NCBI GenBank assembly: GCA_937936045.1
Contig: CALGXC010000004.1
Location: 496,001 to 560,000 of the forward strand
Reading direction: 5' to 3'
Length of the DNA stretch: 64,000 nucleotides
Source of the DNA: an uncultured Candidatus Saccharibacteria bacterium
GTDB taxonomy: Bacteria; Patescibacteriota; Saccharimonadia; Saccharimonadales; Saccharimonadaceae
Shown here: positions 35,981 to 45,130 of the stretch, piece by piece
Position numbering within the stretch: the stretch's first letter is position 1
Layout of the letters: each line of letters opens with the position of its first letter
The notes under the pieces: model-generated
Told to the model about the DNA's origin: nothing
Seen by the model: the letters and a program-made list of their open reading frames with translations, nothing else
Database searches by the model: none
Translations under genes and position numbers: made by a program

Positions 35981-36225
35981 TTGTGGAAAAGCTGTGCAGA
36001 TGTTGTGTTTTTGCGGCGACTTACCAACACACAGATCTGTGGAAAGAAAACGACAAGTCAGCAGGCAGTGGAATAATACACAAATATCCACTATAAAGTC
36101 CACAAATAGCACACAGAGTTTTCCACCTATTTTATCGCCACTTTACCCCTGTTTGAACACATTTTTTACCCAGTTTCCACAGCACCTATTACTATTAAGA
36201 CTAATTAAAAATTAAGGAAAGTATA
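35981..36225. other. oriC, right part (dnaA-dnaN intergenic region)
   Basis: This 245-bp spacer contains TGTGGAAAA (35982-35990), TGTGGAAAG (36038-36046), TTTTCCACC (36118-36126) and GTTTCCACA (36173-36181), with looser TCCACA-core sites near 36085-36104. A-rich stretches between them could unwind. DnaA-box clusters on both sides of dnaA indicate a two-part origin. Confidence 0.85.
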
Positions 36226-37323
36226 ATGAAAGTATCAGTCACCCAAGAAAAACTTGCAAAATCACTTAATCTAATCAAAGATATCGCATCGAGTCGTAAT
36301 GAACTGCCGATATTGAATAATATTTTACTTCGCACTGATGGAGGAAGATTATTGATTGCTGGAACGAATTTGGAAATTGCTTCCACTCAATACATTGGCG
36401 CGAAAATTGAGGATCATGGATCCATTACTATTCCTGCCCGATTGGTATCAGAATTCATTACGAACCTACCAAGCGGCCCGGTGGAACTTGAAACTAAAAA
36501 CGAGCATTTGCATATAACTTCAGGAAAATTCTCATCAGTTATCAATGGCGTAGTAGCTGACGAATATCCTGAGCTGCCTACAATTGACGAAAAGACCGCT
36601 ATGCAATATGAAATTGATGTTGAGGATTTAAAGAAAGCCATAGTCCAAACGAAGTTGGCTGTTAGCTCTGACGTTACGCGAGCGGTGCTCACGGGAGTTT
36701 ATTGGCACAATTACGAGGGGTCGCTATACTTGGCTGCTACTGATGGCTACAGGCTGGCAGAAAAGCGTCTGATAAAGTCGGATAATGAAGTTTCAGCAAT
36801 CATTCCTGCGTCTACATTGGCAGAAGTCAGTAAGAGCGTCGGTGATGAGAAGAAAATTACGGTTCTTTTTGACGATTCTCAAGTTTGTTTTAAGACGGGA
36901 GATATGGAAATTGTTAGTCGATTAATTGACGGGAAATTCCCCGATTATCGCCAATTGATTCCAGCAACCGCGGAAACTGAGATTGTTATTAAGAAGTCTG
37001 ATTTTAGTCGAGTTACGAAAATTGCGGCGTTATTTGCGCGTGAATCTGGCGGTGGAATTACAATTACCGCGTCAGAGGAGAACTCTCTGCTTTCTATTCA
37101 TTCGATTGCGTCTGAACTTGGCGAGAACACCTCAGAGGCAACAGCCAAAATATCTGCAGATGGTCAAGTAACGCTTAACTCACGTTACCTAACGGAAGTT
37201 TTGAATATTATTGACGCAGATGAAATCGTATTTTCGTTCAATGGTAAATTGTCGCCGTGCGTAATTCGCGAGCAAGTAAAAAATCCTGATTATACGCACA
37301 TTATTATGCCGCTTAAGAGCTAG
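36226..37323 (+). CDS. dnaN: DNA polymerase III beta clamp
   Basis: A 365-residue sliding clamp with three repeated domains; motifs ATDGYRLAEKR and the C-terminal YTHIIMPLKS are canonical. AAGGAAAG precedes the ATG. No recF or gyrB follows; instead the last 11 bases overlap a convergent gene of the secretion locus. Confidence 0.97.
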   Translation: MKVSVTQEKLAKSLNLIKDIASSRNELPILNNILLRTDGGRLLIAGTNLEIASTQYIGAKIEDHGSITIPARLVSEFITNLPSGPVELETKNEHLHITSGKFSSVINGVVADEYPELPTIDEKTAMQYEIDVEDLKKAIVQTKLAVSSDVTRAVLTGVYWHNYEGSLYLAATDGYRLAEKRLIKSDNEVSAIIPASTLAEVSKSVGDEKKITVLFDDSQVCFKTGDMEIVSRLIDGKFPDYRQLIPATAETEIVIKKSDFSRVTKIAALFARESGGGITITASEENSLLSIHSIASELGENTSEATAKISADGQVTLNSRYLTEVLNIIDADEIVFSFNGKLSPCVIREQVKNPDYTHIIMPLKS

Positions 37324-37963
37324 CAGAAAACGGAGATAATCTGGAGGCTGTTTCTGATAAAATATCTTCTGGTATATCTTTGGTGTTGTATATAGTATTG
37401 ATTATTTGTGGCTTAGTTTTAATCACCCATTTGTTATTTTCTTTCTTCAGAATAACAGTATAGATATCACCGGAATTTCTATCTATAACACCTCTCTGAT
37501 AACTAGCCGCATACCAGTCCGCGTTATTTCCTAGGATAATTTCTTTCTGGAGTATAAAAGATGATTTTAACTCTGGATATTTGGTAAATAACGCCTCTGA
37601 AATATCACTTCTATATTCATTTATTTTACTAGACATGAATTTTTGGCTATATTCAGTTTTTACAGATATATTTTCATCAGATCCTTTTACGGTAAATTCC
37701 GTGGAATTCTCATTGATAGAACCAGATTTAGATGATGTCTTTATTATATACTTGCCGTCTGATAGCTGTATTTTAGAATTACCGTTTATCGATGTAATTT
37801 CGGAAGTGCTTTTGCCTGTGTTGCGATATATTTTCGCTGACAGATTTTCCTTGTCGAAAGTTATAGATATAGTATGTGTTGGCTGGATGAACATAATCGC
37901 TAGCAATATTAACGTTAATATTGCCAATGTAATGCTGCCGATGATAATATTCCTTCGATTCAT
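37313..37963 (-). CDS. Membrane-anchored protein with PEGA-like domain, end of T4SS operon
   Basis: A 216-residue protein with a single N-terminal transmembrane helix (about residues 8-27) and an extracytoplasmic remainder. Residues 30-100 alternate strands around SDGKYIIKTSSKSG, similar to PEGA-type beta domains; the C-terminal part (DWYAASYQRGVIDRNSGDIY) resembles small secreted alpha/beta domains. It is the last gene of the long minus-strand operon, 2 nt after the next PEGA protein. The function is unknown; a scaffold role in the envelope is inferred. Confidence 0.65.
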   Translation of the reverse strand: MNRRNIIIGSITLAILTLILLAIMFIQPTHTISITFDKENLSAKIYRNTGKSTSEITSINGNSKIQLSDGKYIIKTSSKSGSINENSTEFTVKGSDENISVKTEYSQKFMSSKINEYRSDISEALFTKYPELKSSFILQKEIILGNNADWYAASYQRGVIDRNSGDIYTVILKKENNKWVIKTKPQIINTIYNTKDIPEDILSETASRLSPFSASS

Positions 37964-37965
37964 AA

Positions 37966-38577
37966 TTACTCCGTAAATGTATTAGCGTAGTTTCTAAATG
38001 TGATATTTAGTTTTGACGGGTCAAATCCCTGCTCTTTAATCTTATTGAGAGCAGCATTTCTATATCCTTCTATAGTATCGATTTCTACGATAACCCTATT
38101 CTTATGGTTAGGGTCTGCTTTATATCCAATTGAATAAATTAAGTTTTTTATTGGTAATTTTTTAATTATAGGATTGGTGTCTTCTAGGTTTTTTTGTTCA
38201 TTAGTAAGTTCGTCTGTTGTAGCTCTGTCTATTTCTGACGTTTTAGACGAAGACTGTAATTCTTTAATAGCTTTCTCTGTCGTGGGCATGAGCGTAAAAA
38301 TTATCCTTAACGGATTACCCTTCTTTACTTCAATATTAATATTCTCATCTTTAAAACCGCTTCTTGATGCTTTAAAATCGTATATTCCTGGTTTTAAATA
38401 TACGACTTGCGAGCCGATAAATTTTTGATTAACTGTAGTAATTTCAGCCTTATCAGGTGAGGCTAGTAGGTAAACTGGAGTGGTGTCATGTCTATTTACG
38501 TAAGTTATAATGCCATATACTAATGTACTGGCTGATAATAATATTAATATACTACTAATTGCCTTTTTATTCATCAT
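37966..38577 (-). CDS. Membrane-anchored PEGA-domain protein
   Basis: This 203-residue protein has an N-terminal membrane anchor (residues 6-24) followed by a PEGA domain with the diagnostic strand pair YLKPGIYDFKASRSGFKD (about 62-80). A charged linker and a C-terminal alpha/beta domain (TIEGYRNAALNKI) follow. PEGA domains are common in extracytoplasmic proteins that contact the wall or surface layer. It overlaps the upstream hydrolase gene by 4 nt, so it belongs to the same operon. Confidence 0.75.
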   Translation of the reverse strand: MMNKKAISSILILLSASTLVYGIITYVNRHDTTPVYLLASPDKAEITTVNQKFIGSQVVYLKPGIYDFKASRSGFKDENINIEVKKGNPLRIIFTLMPTTEKAIKELQSSSKTSEIDRATTDELTNEQKNLEDTNPIIKKLPIKNLIYSIGYKADPNHKNRVIVEIDTIEGYRNAALNKIKEQGFDPSKLNITFRNYANTFTE

Positions 38578-39794
38578 TTCTTCCTAAACCAAGTTACGCC
38601 TGGTGATGTTAAGCTTTCACCGCCTGCCTTTGGGGCGTATTCGCACTGTGAAGCAGATGCTATATTTGAGTCAAATCCGTCTATATTACCAACATAAACA
38701 AACGTGTGTCCTTTACTGTGAGCAACGTCCCCGGGTTTAAGGTCCGCTACGTTGATTGAACTACCATTACCGAGAGTTTGCCAGTTGGCCTCTGCCCACG
38801 CCCTTTGTACGATAGTCGGTCCAGCCTTACCGTTTTCACCTCCGTAATTATAGTTCTTATCAAATCCACTGTCATTTAGTATCGTTGTCACAAAGGCGCC
38901 ACAGTCTACGCCGCCTCCAAGACAAGAATCTCCAATGTATCTGTTCTCGCTTTTTGCCTTTTCTATAGCTTCCGCGTATTCAGGTTTTTTATCTGTACGT
39001 ACAGTTTTTTCTGGCCAGGCATAACGTTTGACGTAGTCAATAAAGTCGCCGCCACCACCTGACGAAGAGCATCCTCCTCCACTTCCGCCTGTACCATTAA
39101 ACCTTTCATAGATTTTTTGAGCGGCGGTACCACGTATATTTTTGACCTGCTCTTTAGTCATAGCTGATTTTTCAAAATCGTCATGCCAAAAAACAGTGGC
39201 GTCATCAACTGTTTTCAGGGTTTTTAATAATTCCCATGAGTTCGAAGCAGTGCCAAATCCAGAAGCTGTAACCGGCCTTTCTGTTCCCTCTTGCACTAAA
39301 TACTCCAATTCGAAGATTAATAGTTTATCGTTGTCTTCTACCGGAATAGAATCGACCATACCCTTGTCATTAGGCGCACCGCCATACTCTTGGTTATAAT
39401 ACTTTTTTAATTCAGATGGTATTTTGTTAGCTATCTGTGTTCGCCTTCCGAACGTCCATTGAGCAAGACCCCAGCCTCCAGACTCCCATCCTTGACCTAC
39501 CTCATGCCTAGTAGGGCTAAATCCTGACTCTGCTTGAATATTAGCCATCACTCCAGCTGTTTGTTCAGCACTCAATCCTACGTTGCGTAAATACCCCCAA
39601 ATCTTCTCCTGATTATCCGATCCAGACACTCCATTAGAGGATGATCCGGAGCAAGTTGTTGAGTCATTTCCTTTGTACCAAAGAATATCGTTTGTTACAT
39701 ATGAATCGGGATATCCTGCCGCCAAAGATACTGGCTGCATAGTAATAGCGAAAGATATAGCAAAGCAAAGAGTGATAGATAACTTTTTATACAT
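38574..39794 (-). CDS. Secreted two-domain peptidoglycan hydrolase (phage-tail-lysozyme plus NlpC/P60-like)
   Basis: A 406-residue secreted protein. Signal peptide to about residue 25. Residues 60-215 match phage-tail-type lysozymes (KIWGYLRNVGLSAEQTAG, then NIQAESGF with the presumed catalytic Glu, then GWGLAQWT). A Gly/Ser linker follows at about 235-250. The C-terminal domain has GVDCGAFVT (catalytic Cys) and KGHTFVYVG (catalytic His) of the NlpC/P60-CHAP kind. This is the VirB1-like wall-opening enzyme expected for a Gram-positive-type T4SS. The 5' end overlaps the upstream gene by 8 nt. Confidence 0.85.
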   Translation of the reverse strand: MYKKLSITLCFAISFAITMQPVSLAAGYPDSYVTNDILWYKGNDSTTCSGSSSNGVSGSDNQEKIWGYLRNVGLSAEQTAGVMANIQAESGFSPTRHEVGQGWESGGWGLAQWTFGRRTQIANKIPSELKKYYNQEYGGAPNDKGMVDSIPVEDNDKLLIFELEYLVQEGTERPVTASGFGTASNSWELLKTLKTVDDATVFWHDDFEKSAMTKEQVKNIRGTAAQKIYERFNGTGGSGGGCSSSGGGGDFIDYVKRYAWPEKTVRTDKKPEYAEAIEKAKSENRYIGDSCLGGGVDCGAFVTTILNDSGFDKNYNYGGENGKAGPTIVQRAWAEANWQTLGNGSSINVADLKPGDVAHSKGHTFVYVGNIDGFDSNIASASQCEYAPKAGGESLTSPGVTWFRKK

Positions 39795-40245
39795 CAGATC
39801 GGTTCCTTTTATATTCGTTTATAATATCTGTGGGAACACCAATACTTTTTAAGGCGTCTGGAGATTTTCTATCATTAACACCTGTTATGACCGAATTATT
39901 TCTTAGAATTGCATACGAGTCATAAGTAGATTTGATTTTCTCGCTATAAATTTCTAAAGTAACCAACTTGAATTCGCCCTGCTCTTTTACTATTGAATAC
40001 TTTTTTAATTCACGATTACCGTAGGTGCTGGAGGTAGAATTTAGTAATTCGGTGATAACTTTTTGCTCTGACGATTGCTCGCGAGTATTATTTTGATTAC
40101 TTGGATTCTCGTTAGTGTTTTGAGATGATGACAGAATGGTAGTATATTGATTACTGTCAGGGTTTTTAATAATAAGGAAAGTTGTCGTAATACTTATTAA
40201 AAATAATACGGATGATATTAGTATAACTTTATTTTCTTTATCCAT
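39787..40245 (-). CDS. Small membrane-anchored protein of T4SS operon
   Basis: A 152-residue protein with an N-terminal membrane helix (about residues 7-26), an Asn/Ser/Gln-rich stalk and a small C-terminal domain. No family recognised. ATG 40245 overlaps the upstream stop (TAATG); an earlier start at 40275 would lie inside the upstream gene and is unlikely. Its anchor-stalk-domain layout matches the two PEGA proteins downstream, so it is probably another envelope part of the machine. Confidence 0.65.
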   Translation of the reverse strand: MDKENKVILISSVLFLISITTTFLIIKNPDSNQYTTILSSSQNTNENPSNQNNTREQSSEQKVITELLNSTSSTYGNRELKKYSIVKEQGEFKLVTLEIYSEKIKSTYDSYAILRNNSVITGVNDRKSPDALKSIGVPTDIINEYKRNRSDV

Positions 40246-43200
40246 TAGACCTTCCTCGCGTACTCCCAGTGCCAAGCTTCTGATTTTTTAGTCCCTGGTT
40301 CGGCCCAAGCTGGATGTACATATCCATATTTATGAGCGTTAGCCTTTAACCACTTATACACAGAAGAATCAAATCCTCCAACATTAATGTCTACGGCTAG
40401 CCCCCAACCATGATTTGATTGACATGGAGGGTAGTCTGCTGCGTTGCCGCCTTGATACAGAGGGTTTCCAGGAGTTGCATAAGCAGCCTGTGTTGCACAA
40501 TCTCGATACGCTTCATTAATTGTTAAGTCTGAACCGTTATCGGCCTTGTACGCTTTATTCATTTTATTGCTTGGCGAGAAAGATAGAGTTTGCAATTCTG
40601 AATCTGGAATTTCGCCGTTGCTATGGCCTCCCCATCCGTCTTGTTGTGCTTCTTCTAATTGCGGTTCACCAACTGCCTCACTATTGTCTAGAGCTTTAGC
40701 TGTGGTTGAAGGAGCGTCTTCTTCGTCGTCTTCACCATTGATCGATTGCGCGATTTGGAAGTCAATCAGTAATACGGACATTGCGGAAAGCTTCTTGTCG
40801 TCGTATTGCTTAGCTGAATTTTCAGCTCCGAAAGATTCGCTAGTAACATCTTTACCTTCTGCATCTTTGAAAGTAGTACTTGTAGTAGTTGTCGCCGCTT
40901 GTTTTGAATTTGTCGGTGCTACACATCCGCCACTATTAAACCAGTAATTTCCGCTACTCGCGTCACTACAATCTTCAATGAAATCATAAAGAGGTGTATC
41001 TTTAACTATATATCCATTATTCATGAGATCGGATATATCTGCGCCATCTGGAATGTCCATATCTTTCTGTATCCATCCTTCATCTTCGGCAATCTGTATA
41101 GCTTCCTCTACTGACATATTATCCTGGCTTTTAGTTATACCCGTACATGGTAACCCTGCTAAATTTATAGCCGGATCTTCGGATGACCCACTTCCCATAT
41201 AAAAGTCTTTTGCGTATCCACAATATTTATCAGAATACATACCGCTTGCTGCTTTTGCAGTAGATGAATAAGACAATGCCATAGAAGGTAACCTGAGAAT
41301 ATTAGATAGCATTGCTACCGGAGTTTTACTATAAGTTCCATTAGTTATCATCATATTGCCCATATTATGGAATATACTACCTAAGAATGTATATTTACTG
41401 GATATATCAAATGGACTTAAGGAGGCGATATCCATTTCTTTTTGGAACTCTTCATTCGCTATTTGGATTCCATTGAATTCTGCTAATTGGCTCATTTTAA
41501 GCCCTGGTAACATCTGTCCCATAGATCCGCTTGCAAAAAACGCCGCCGCTCCAACACCAAGTGAGTCACCCAAATCCTTATATTGAGCATTATTTGGTAC
41601 AAGAAATTTCTTTGCTAGTTCTTCAAGAATCGTTTTAACTTGGTCGCCTACCGCTACCTCTGCTACCTTTGTGACTATTGCACCGAGAGTTTGACTTCCT
41701 GCCCAAGTTAACAATTTAGTCCATCCACCGGTGGCAGCGGTAGCTATACCCTCTATAGCCATAAAAGTGTACATTGTAACTGGGCTAAGTATAAAATCAC
41801 ACGCCCCTTGAGTAGCGCCTTTAAGGTCATTGATTTTGCGAATTATGGGATTTGTAACTATTGAATATCCTGGCACATAATTTTTAGCAATTCCTGGCTT
41901 GTCATTATTGACACCCATTGCTGCAAGGAGAAATGGAGAGTCCAGAGCTGATCCTTCGGTGTTTTCAGACCCTTTCATTTTACCTCTTTGAGTGAGCATG
42001 TCGCCTATAGTTTCCATCGTTTCTTGAGAGAACCCACTGCCTGTAGATTCGGCAGCTGAAGCCTTCTGACCTAATAATAATGCTGCGGCAGGTTGACTGT
42101 CTAACCCAGAAGCTTTAGCCTGCGATCCGGGAGATAGTATTACATCCATAACTAAGCCAAGTAGAGGAGCTAGCTGAACTGCAGTAACTCCTGCTGCGAT
42201 AATATTTGGAATTTTTACAGCTAAGCAATAACCGGCAGCAATAGTGTAGGCTAGTGCTCCTTTTTTTAATTTGCCTCCCATCTTATTAATTCCGGTCTTA
42301 ACGTTATTGATGGCTGTGCTGTTATTAAACTTTGGCATCCTCTCTCGGAATTTTTTTACCCTCTCTGTTACTTTAAGTTTTTTATCGATTTTTGACATCG
42401 CATTATTTCTTTTAAGGCTGAACTTATTGTAGAGCTTACTCATATGCTTTCCTGTCCAGGCACGGAAACGCATTTTCAACAGACCTGTTCTTCCGTAGAC
42501 TTTACTGGCAATTTTACGATTCTCTTTTTTGAGCAATTCGTCCTTTAATTTTGATGCCTCAATAGGCTTTCCGCCGTTTACTCCTTCTATCTTCCAATGG
42601 GTTGGATTTTTTTCTGGGTAACCAGTTCTCTTTAGTTTCATTTCGTTTCCATTGGCGTCAACTGGAGTTAGACCAGATTTCTTAAGTTTATTGAGAGCTC
42701 TATTAGAGAATCGCCCTGTTTTACAGCGTATCTTTTTGTTTTTGCAGATTCCTGCATCACCACTAGCTTCGACCATGTTATTCATGACTTTTTTTGCGCG
42801 GGATTCTTTAACAATTGTGGCGGAGTCATTTTTCCAGGTGAAATTCTCCATAATATTTTGTATCATCGTAGCTGAACTGGCAATCATTCCCAGTATTGCG
42901 CTTATTATACTTAATATAATAGAAATTATTGCAATTGGTCCGCGTTTTTTCAGTAAAGACTTAAATGTTACTGGACTTTTCTTTTTCCCGGCAGATGGCT
43001 GATAAAAACCGTTGCCTGGAACGGAAGATTCTTGATCATTAACAGCAGTGCTGGCGGAATCGTTTTGGCTAGGATTCAAGTCCGAATCTTTATTATCAAA
43101 CTGAGATTCAAGGTCATTTATGGCATCTTTTTCGCGATCACTTAGCTCTGACCCGCTGTCATAACCAGCCGAGATTTGATCAAACTCAGCCTGTTCAGCA

Positions 43201-43253
43201 GGATTTAATCTGCTGTCGGTTTTGGAATCTGTCGTATAATCAACTCGTGCCAT
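40245..43253 (-). CDS. Large T4SS-locus membrane protein with C-terminal VanY-type D,D-carboxypeptidase
   Basis: A 1002-residue protein. A 95-residue charged cytosolic head precedes a membrane helix (about 102-132). A basic region (135-335) leads to further hydrophobic segments (about 338-385 and 480-530). The last 130 residues are an M15B/VanY metallopeptidase: SNHGWGLAVD fits SxHxxGxAxD and EAWHW supplies the second His. VanY enzymes remove D-Ala from peptidoglycan stems. Joining it to a large membrane protein inside a VirB4/VirB6 operon suggests a machine that cuts or trims the wall where it is built. Confidence 0.8.
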   Translation of the reverse strand: MARVDYTTDSKTDSRLNPAEQAEFDQISAGYDSGSELSDREKDAINDLESQFDNKDSDLNPSQNDSASTAVNDQESSVPGNGFYQPSAGKKKSPVTFKSLLKKRGPIAIISIILSIISAILGMIASSATMIQNIMENFTWKNDSATIVKESRAKKVMNNMVEASGDAGICKNKKIRCKTGRFSNRALNKLKKSGLTPVDANGNEMKLKRTGYPEKNPTHWKIEGVNGGKPIEASKLKDELLKKENRKIASKVYGRTGLLKMRFRAWTGKHMSKLYNKFSLKRNNAMSKIDKKLKVTERVKKFRERMPKFNNSTAINNVKTGINKMGGKLKKGALAYTIAAGYCLAVKIPNIIAAGVTAVQLAPLLGLVMDVILSPGSQAKASGLDSQPAAALLLGQKASAAESTGSGFSQETMETIGDMLTQRGKMKGSENTEGSALDSPFLLAAMGVNNDKPGIAKNYVPGYSIVTNPIIRKINDLKGATQGACDFILSPVTMYTFMAIEGIATAATGGWTKLLTWAGSQTLGAIVTKVAEVAVGDQVKTILEELAKKFLVPNNAQYKDLGDSLGVGAAAFFASGSMGQMLPGLKMSQLAEFNGIQIANEEFQKEMDIASLSPFDISSKYTFLGSIFHNMGNMMITNGTYSKTPVAMLSNILRLPSMALSYSSTAKAASGMYSDKYCGYAKDFYMGSGSSEDPAINLAGLPCTGITKSQDNMSVEEAIQIAEDEGWIQKDMDIPDGADISDLMNNGYIVKDTPLYDFIEDCSDASSGNYWFNSGGCVAPTNSKQAATTTTSTTFKDAEGKDVTSESFGAENSAKQYDDKKLSAMSVLLIDFQIAQSINGEDDEEDAPSTTAKALDNSEAVGEPQLEEAQQDGWGGHSNGEIPDSELQTLSFSPSNKMNKAYKADNGSDLTINEAYRDCATQAAYATPGNPLYQGGNAADYPPCQSNHGWGLAVDINVGGFDSSVYKWLKANAHKYGYVHPAWAEPGTKKSEAWHWEYARKV

Positions 43254-43270
43254 ATTTTCTCGCTATTTTT

Positions 43271-45130
43271 CTACACCGCTCCGTAGCCGCCGATTGGCGA
43301 ATCTGACGGTTTTATTTGTTGCGATACAGGATTTGTATTGATCAAATTATACTCGGTATCACTAGCCTGAATCTGGATGTGAACGTGATTTTGTCCAGCA
43401 AAGAATAATCCTTGCCCAACTGGGAAATTGGCTAGTCGTTTCTGTTCTTCATCTGTCAATTTAAACACTTGCGCCAAAACGTCAACGGCGCTGGCGGACT
43501 GTTTCAAAAGTAGCTGCATTGAAGAGTTGGAAACGATTGCTCGCCCCATTTTACTTCCAACGAAGTCTTCCACGTCCTGCGTGATCGTCGTTAATCCTAA
43601 TTGATATTTGCGGGCGCGCTTGGCTAATGAGAATAAGAAGTTGGCAGAATCGTCATATTTCATCAATTGCCAAGCCTCGTCAACAATCAACATACGTTTC
43701 CTCTGGTCGGTGCGCGTAATATTCCAGATGTGGTTCAGAACAATATACATCGCCGTTGGTCGCAGTTCATCTTCCAAGTCGCGAATATTAAAGACGACCA
43801 TATTATTGTTAATATCAATATTACTCTGTTGTGAGAATATTCCCGCAAACGTTCCAGAGGTAAATTTGCGAAGTCGTTGAGCCAGACTTGGTCCAGTTCC
43901 GCCCATGTGAAGTAAGGTGTCGTATAGGTCAGAAATCGTCGGTGGCGTGGAATTGTGCGTCAATGGGTCTGAAGTAATGCCGACGCGCGCGTAAGTGTCG
44001 ATTAATGCTTGATCAATATCAGCTTCTTCTGCTGGCGATAGTCCTGCTACGACTTGCCCGCCAGCTCCTACTCCTGCGCCGCCCAGCATTTGCCTGAGCA
44101 GTCCGTGTAGCGTAACTAAGTTAGCGCGCAGCGCGTCATCTGCCTCATCGGTATCAATAACACGCGGCAAATCAAACGGATTGATCCTCGTGTCGCTACT
44201 TAAACTCAATCGAATATAGCTGCCACCAACTGCGTCGCATAGTTTTTGGTACTCATTTTCTGGGTCGATAATCACAATATCAGCCCCGACCATCATACTT
44301 CTTAAAGCTTCCAACTTAACGGTAAATGATTTACCAGCACCAGACTTAGCGAACACGACCATATTGGCGTTTTCCAGAGAGAATCTGTCAAAAATCACCA
44401 AGCCATTATTATGCATATTAATTCCGTAAAGCACGCCTTTATTGTCCGTCAAATCGGCTGAAGTGAATGGAAAGCTTGTTGAAATTGCGCCAGTATTCAT
44501 GTTGCGGCGAATCTGTAGTTCATCAGTCAATTGTGGAATAGAGCTATTCAATCCCTGCTCCTGCTGGCTGGAAGCCACTTTTGAGAACACCAATTGCTGG
44601 CCAAAAATAGTTTCAATTTTATGTTGGATGAAGTTTAGTTCGTCCAAGCTGTCGGCGTAAAGCGTGATATATAAGCCATAGCGGAAGAACTTTTCGGCGC
44701 CAATCTGCAATTGATCGCGCAATTCTTCAGCGTCTTGCAAAGCCGCTTCCAAGCCTGGGTCGCGCACCTTTCCCTTTTCCATGTTTATATTCATGGTTGC
44801 TTCCAGCTGAGTAACTTTTTTGCGCAGGTTATTCAGGACAATTTGCGTATCGACTGGATAAATAAACATACTAATATCCAGCACTTCATCGATGTTAATG
44901 ATTGAGCTAAGCCAGCCAGTGTAGATTTGACGAGGATAGCCATAAACATACATCGTGCGGCCGTATTTTGAGCCAAGTCGGAAATGGTCAGAATGAAGCT
45001 CAATACTACTTGGCGCAATAAAATCACGCAAAGTTCGAACACCGGTTAAGAAGGCTTGTTCGACTTCGGCTTGTTCACGAGCTCGTTGTTGAGCAGCAAT
45101 ATCAACGGCATCTAATTTCTTCTTTGCCAT
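43271..45130 (-). CDS. virB4: VirB4-family T4SS ATPase
   Basis: A 619-residue ATPase. The N-terminal 230 residues match the VirB4/CagE entry domain (YGRTMYVYGYPRQIYTGWLS). The C-terminal RecA-like motor has Walker A FAKSGAGKSF (about 260-269), Walker B RMLIVDEAWQ and TQDVEDF. It powers substrate or pilin movement in the T4SS. It begins on the last base of the upstream companion gene (TAATG) and is followed after 17 nt by the VanY-fused protein. No VirD4 or VirB11 gene is visible in this window. Confidence 0.93.
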   Translation of the reverse strand: MAKKKLDAVDIAAQQRAREQAEVEQAFLTGVRTLRDFIAPSSIELHSDHFRLGSKYGRTMYVYGYPRQIYTGWLSSIINIDEVLDISMFIYPVDTQIVLNNLRKKVTQLEATMNINMEKGKVRDPGLEAALQDAEELRDQLQIGAEKFFRYGLYITLYADSLDELNFIQHKIETIFGQQLVFSKVASSQQEQGLNSSIPQLTDELQIRRNMNTGAISTSFPFTSADLTDNKGVLYGINMHNNGLVIFDRFSLENANMVVFAKSGAGKSFTVKLEALRSMMVGADIVIIDPENEYQKLCDAVGGSYIRLSLSSDTRINPFDLPRVIDTDEADDALRANLVTLHGLLRQMLGGAGVGAGGQVVAGLSPAEEADIDQALIDTYARVGITSDPLTHNSTPPTISDLYDTLLHMGGTGPSLAQRLRKFTSGTFAGIFSQQSNIDINNNMVVFNIRDLEDELRPTAMYIVLNHIWNITRTDQRKRMLIVDEAWQLMKYDDSANFLFSLAKRARKYQLGLTTITQDVEDFVGSKMGRAIVSNSSMQLLLKQSASAVDVLAQVFKLTDEEQKRLANFPVGQGLFFAGQNHVHIQIQASDTEYNLINTNPVSQQIKPSDSPIGGYGAV

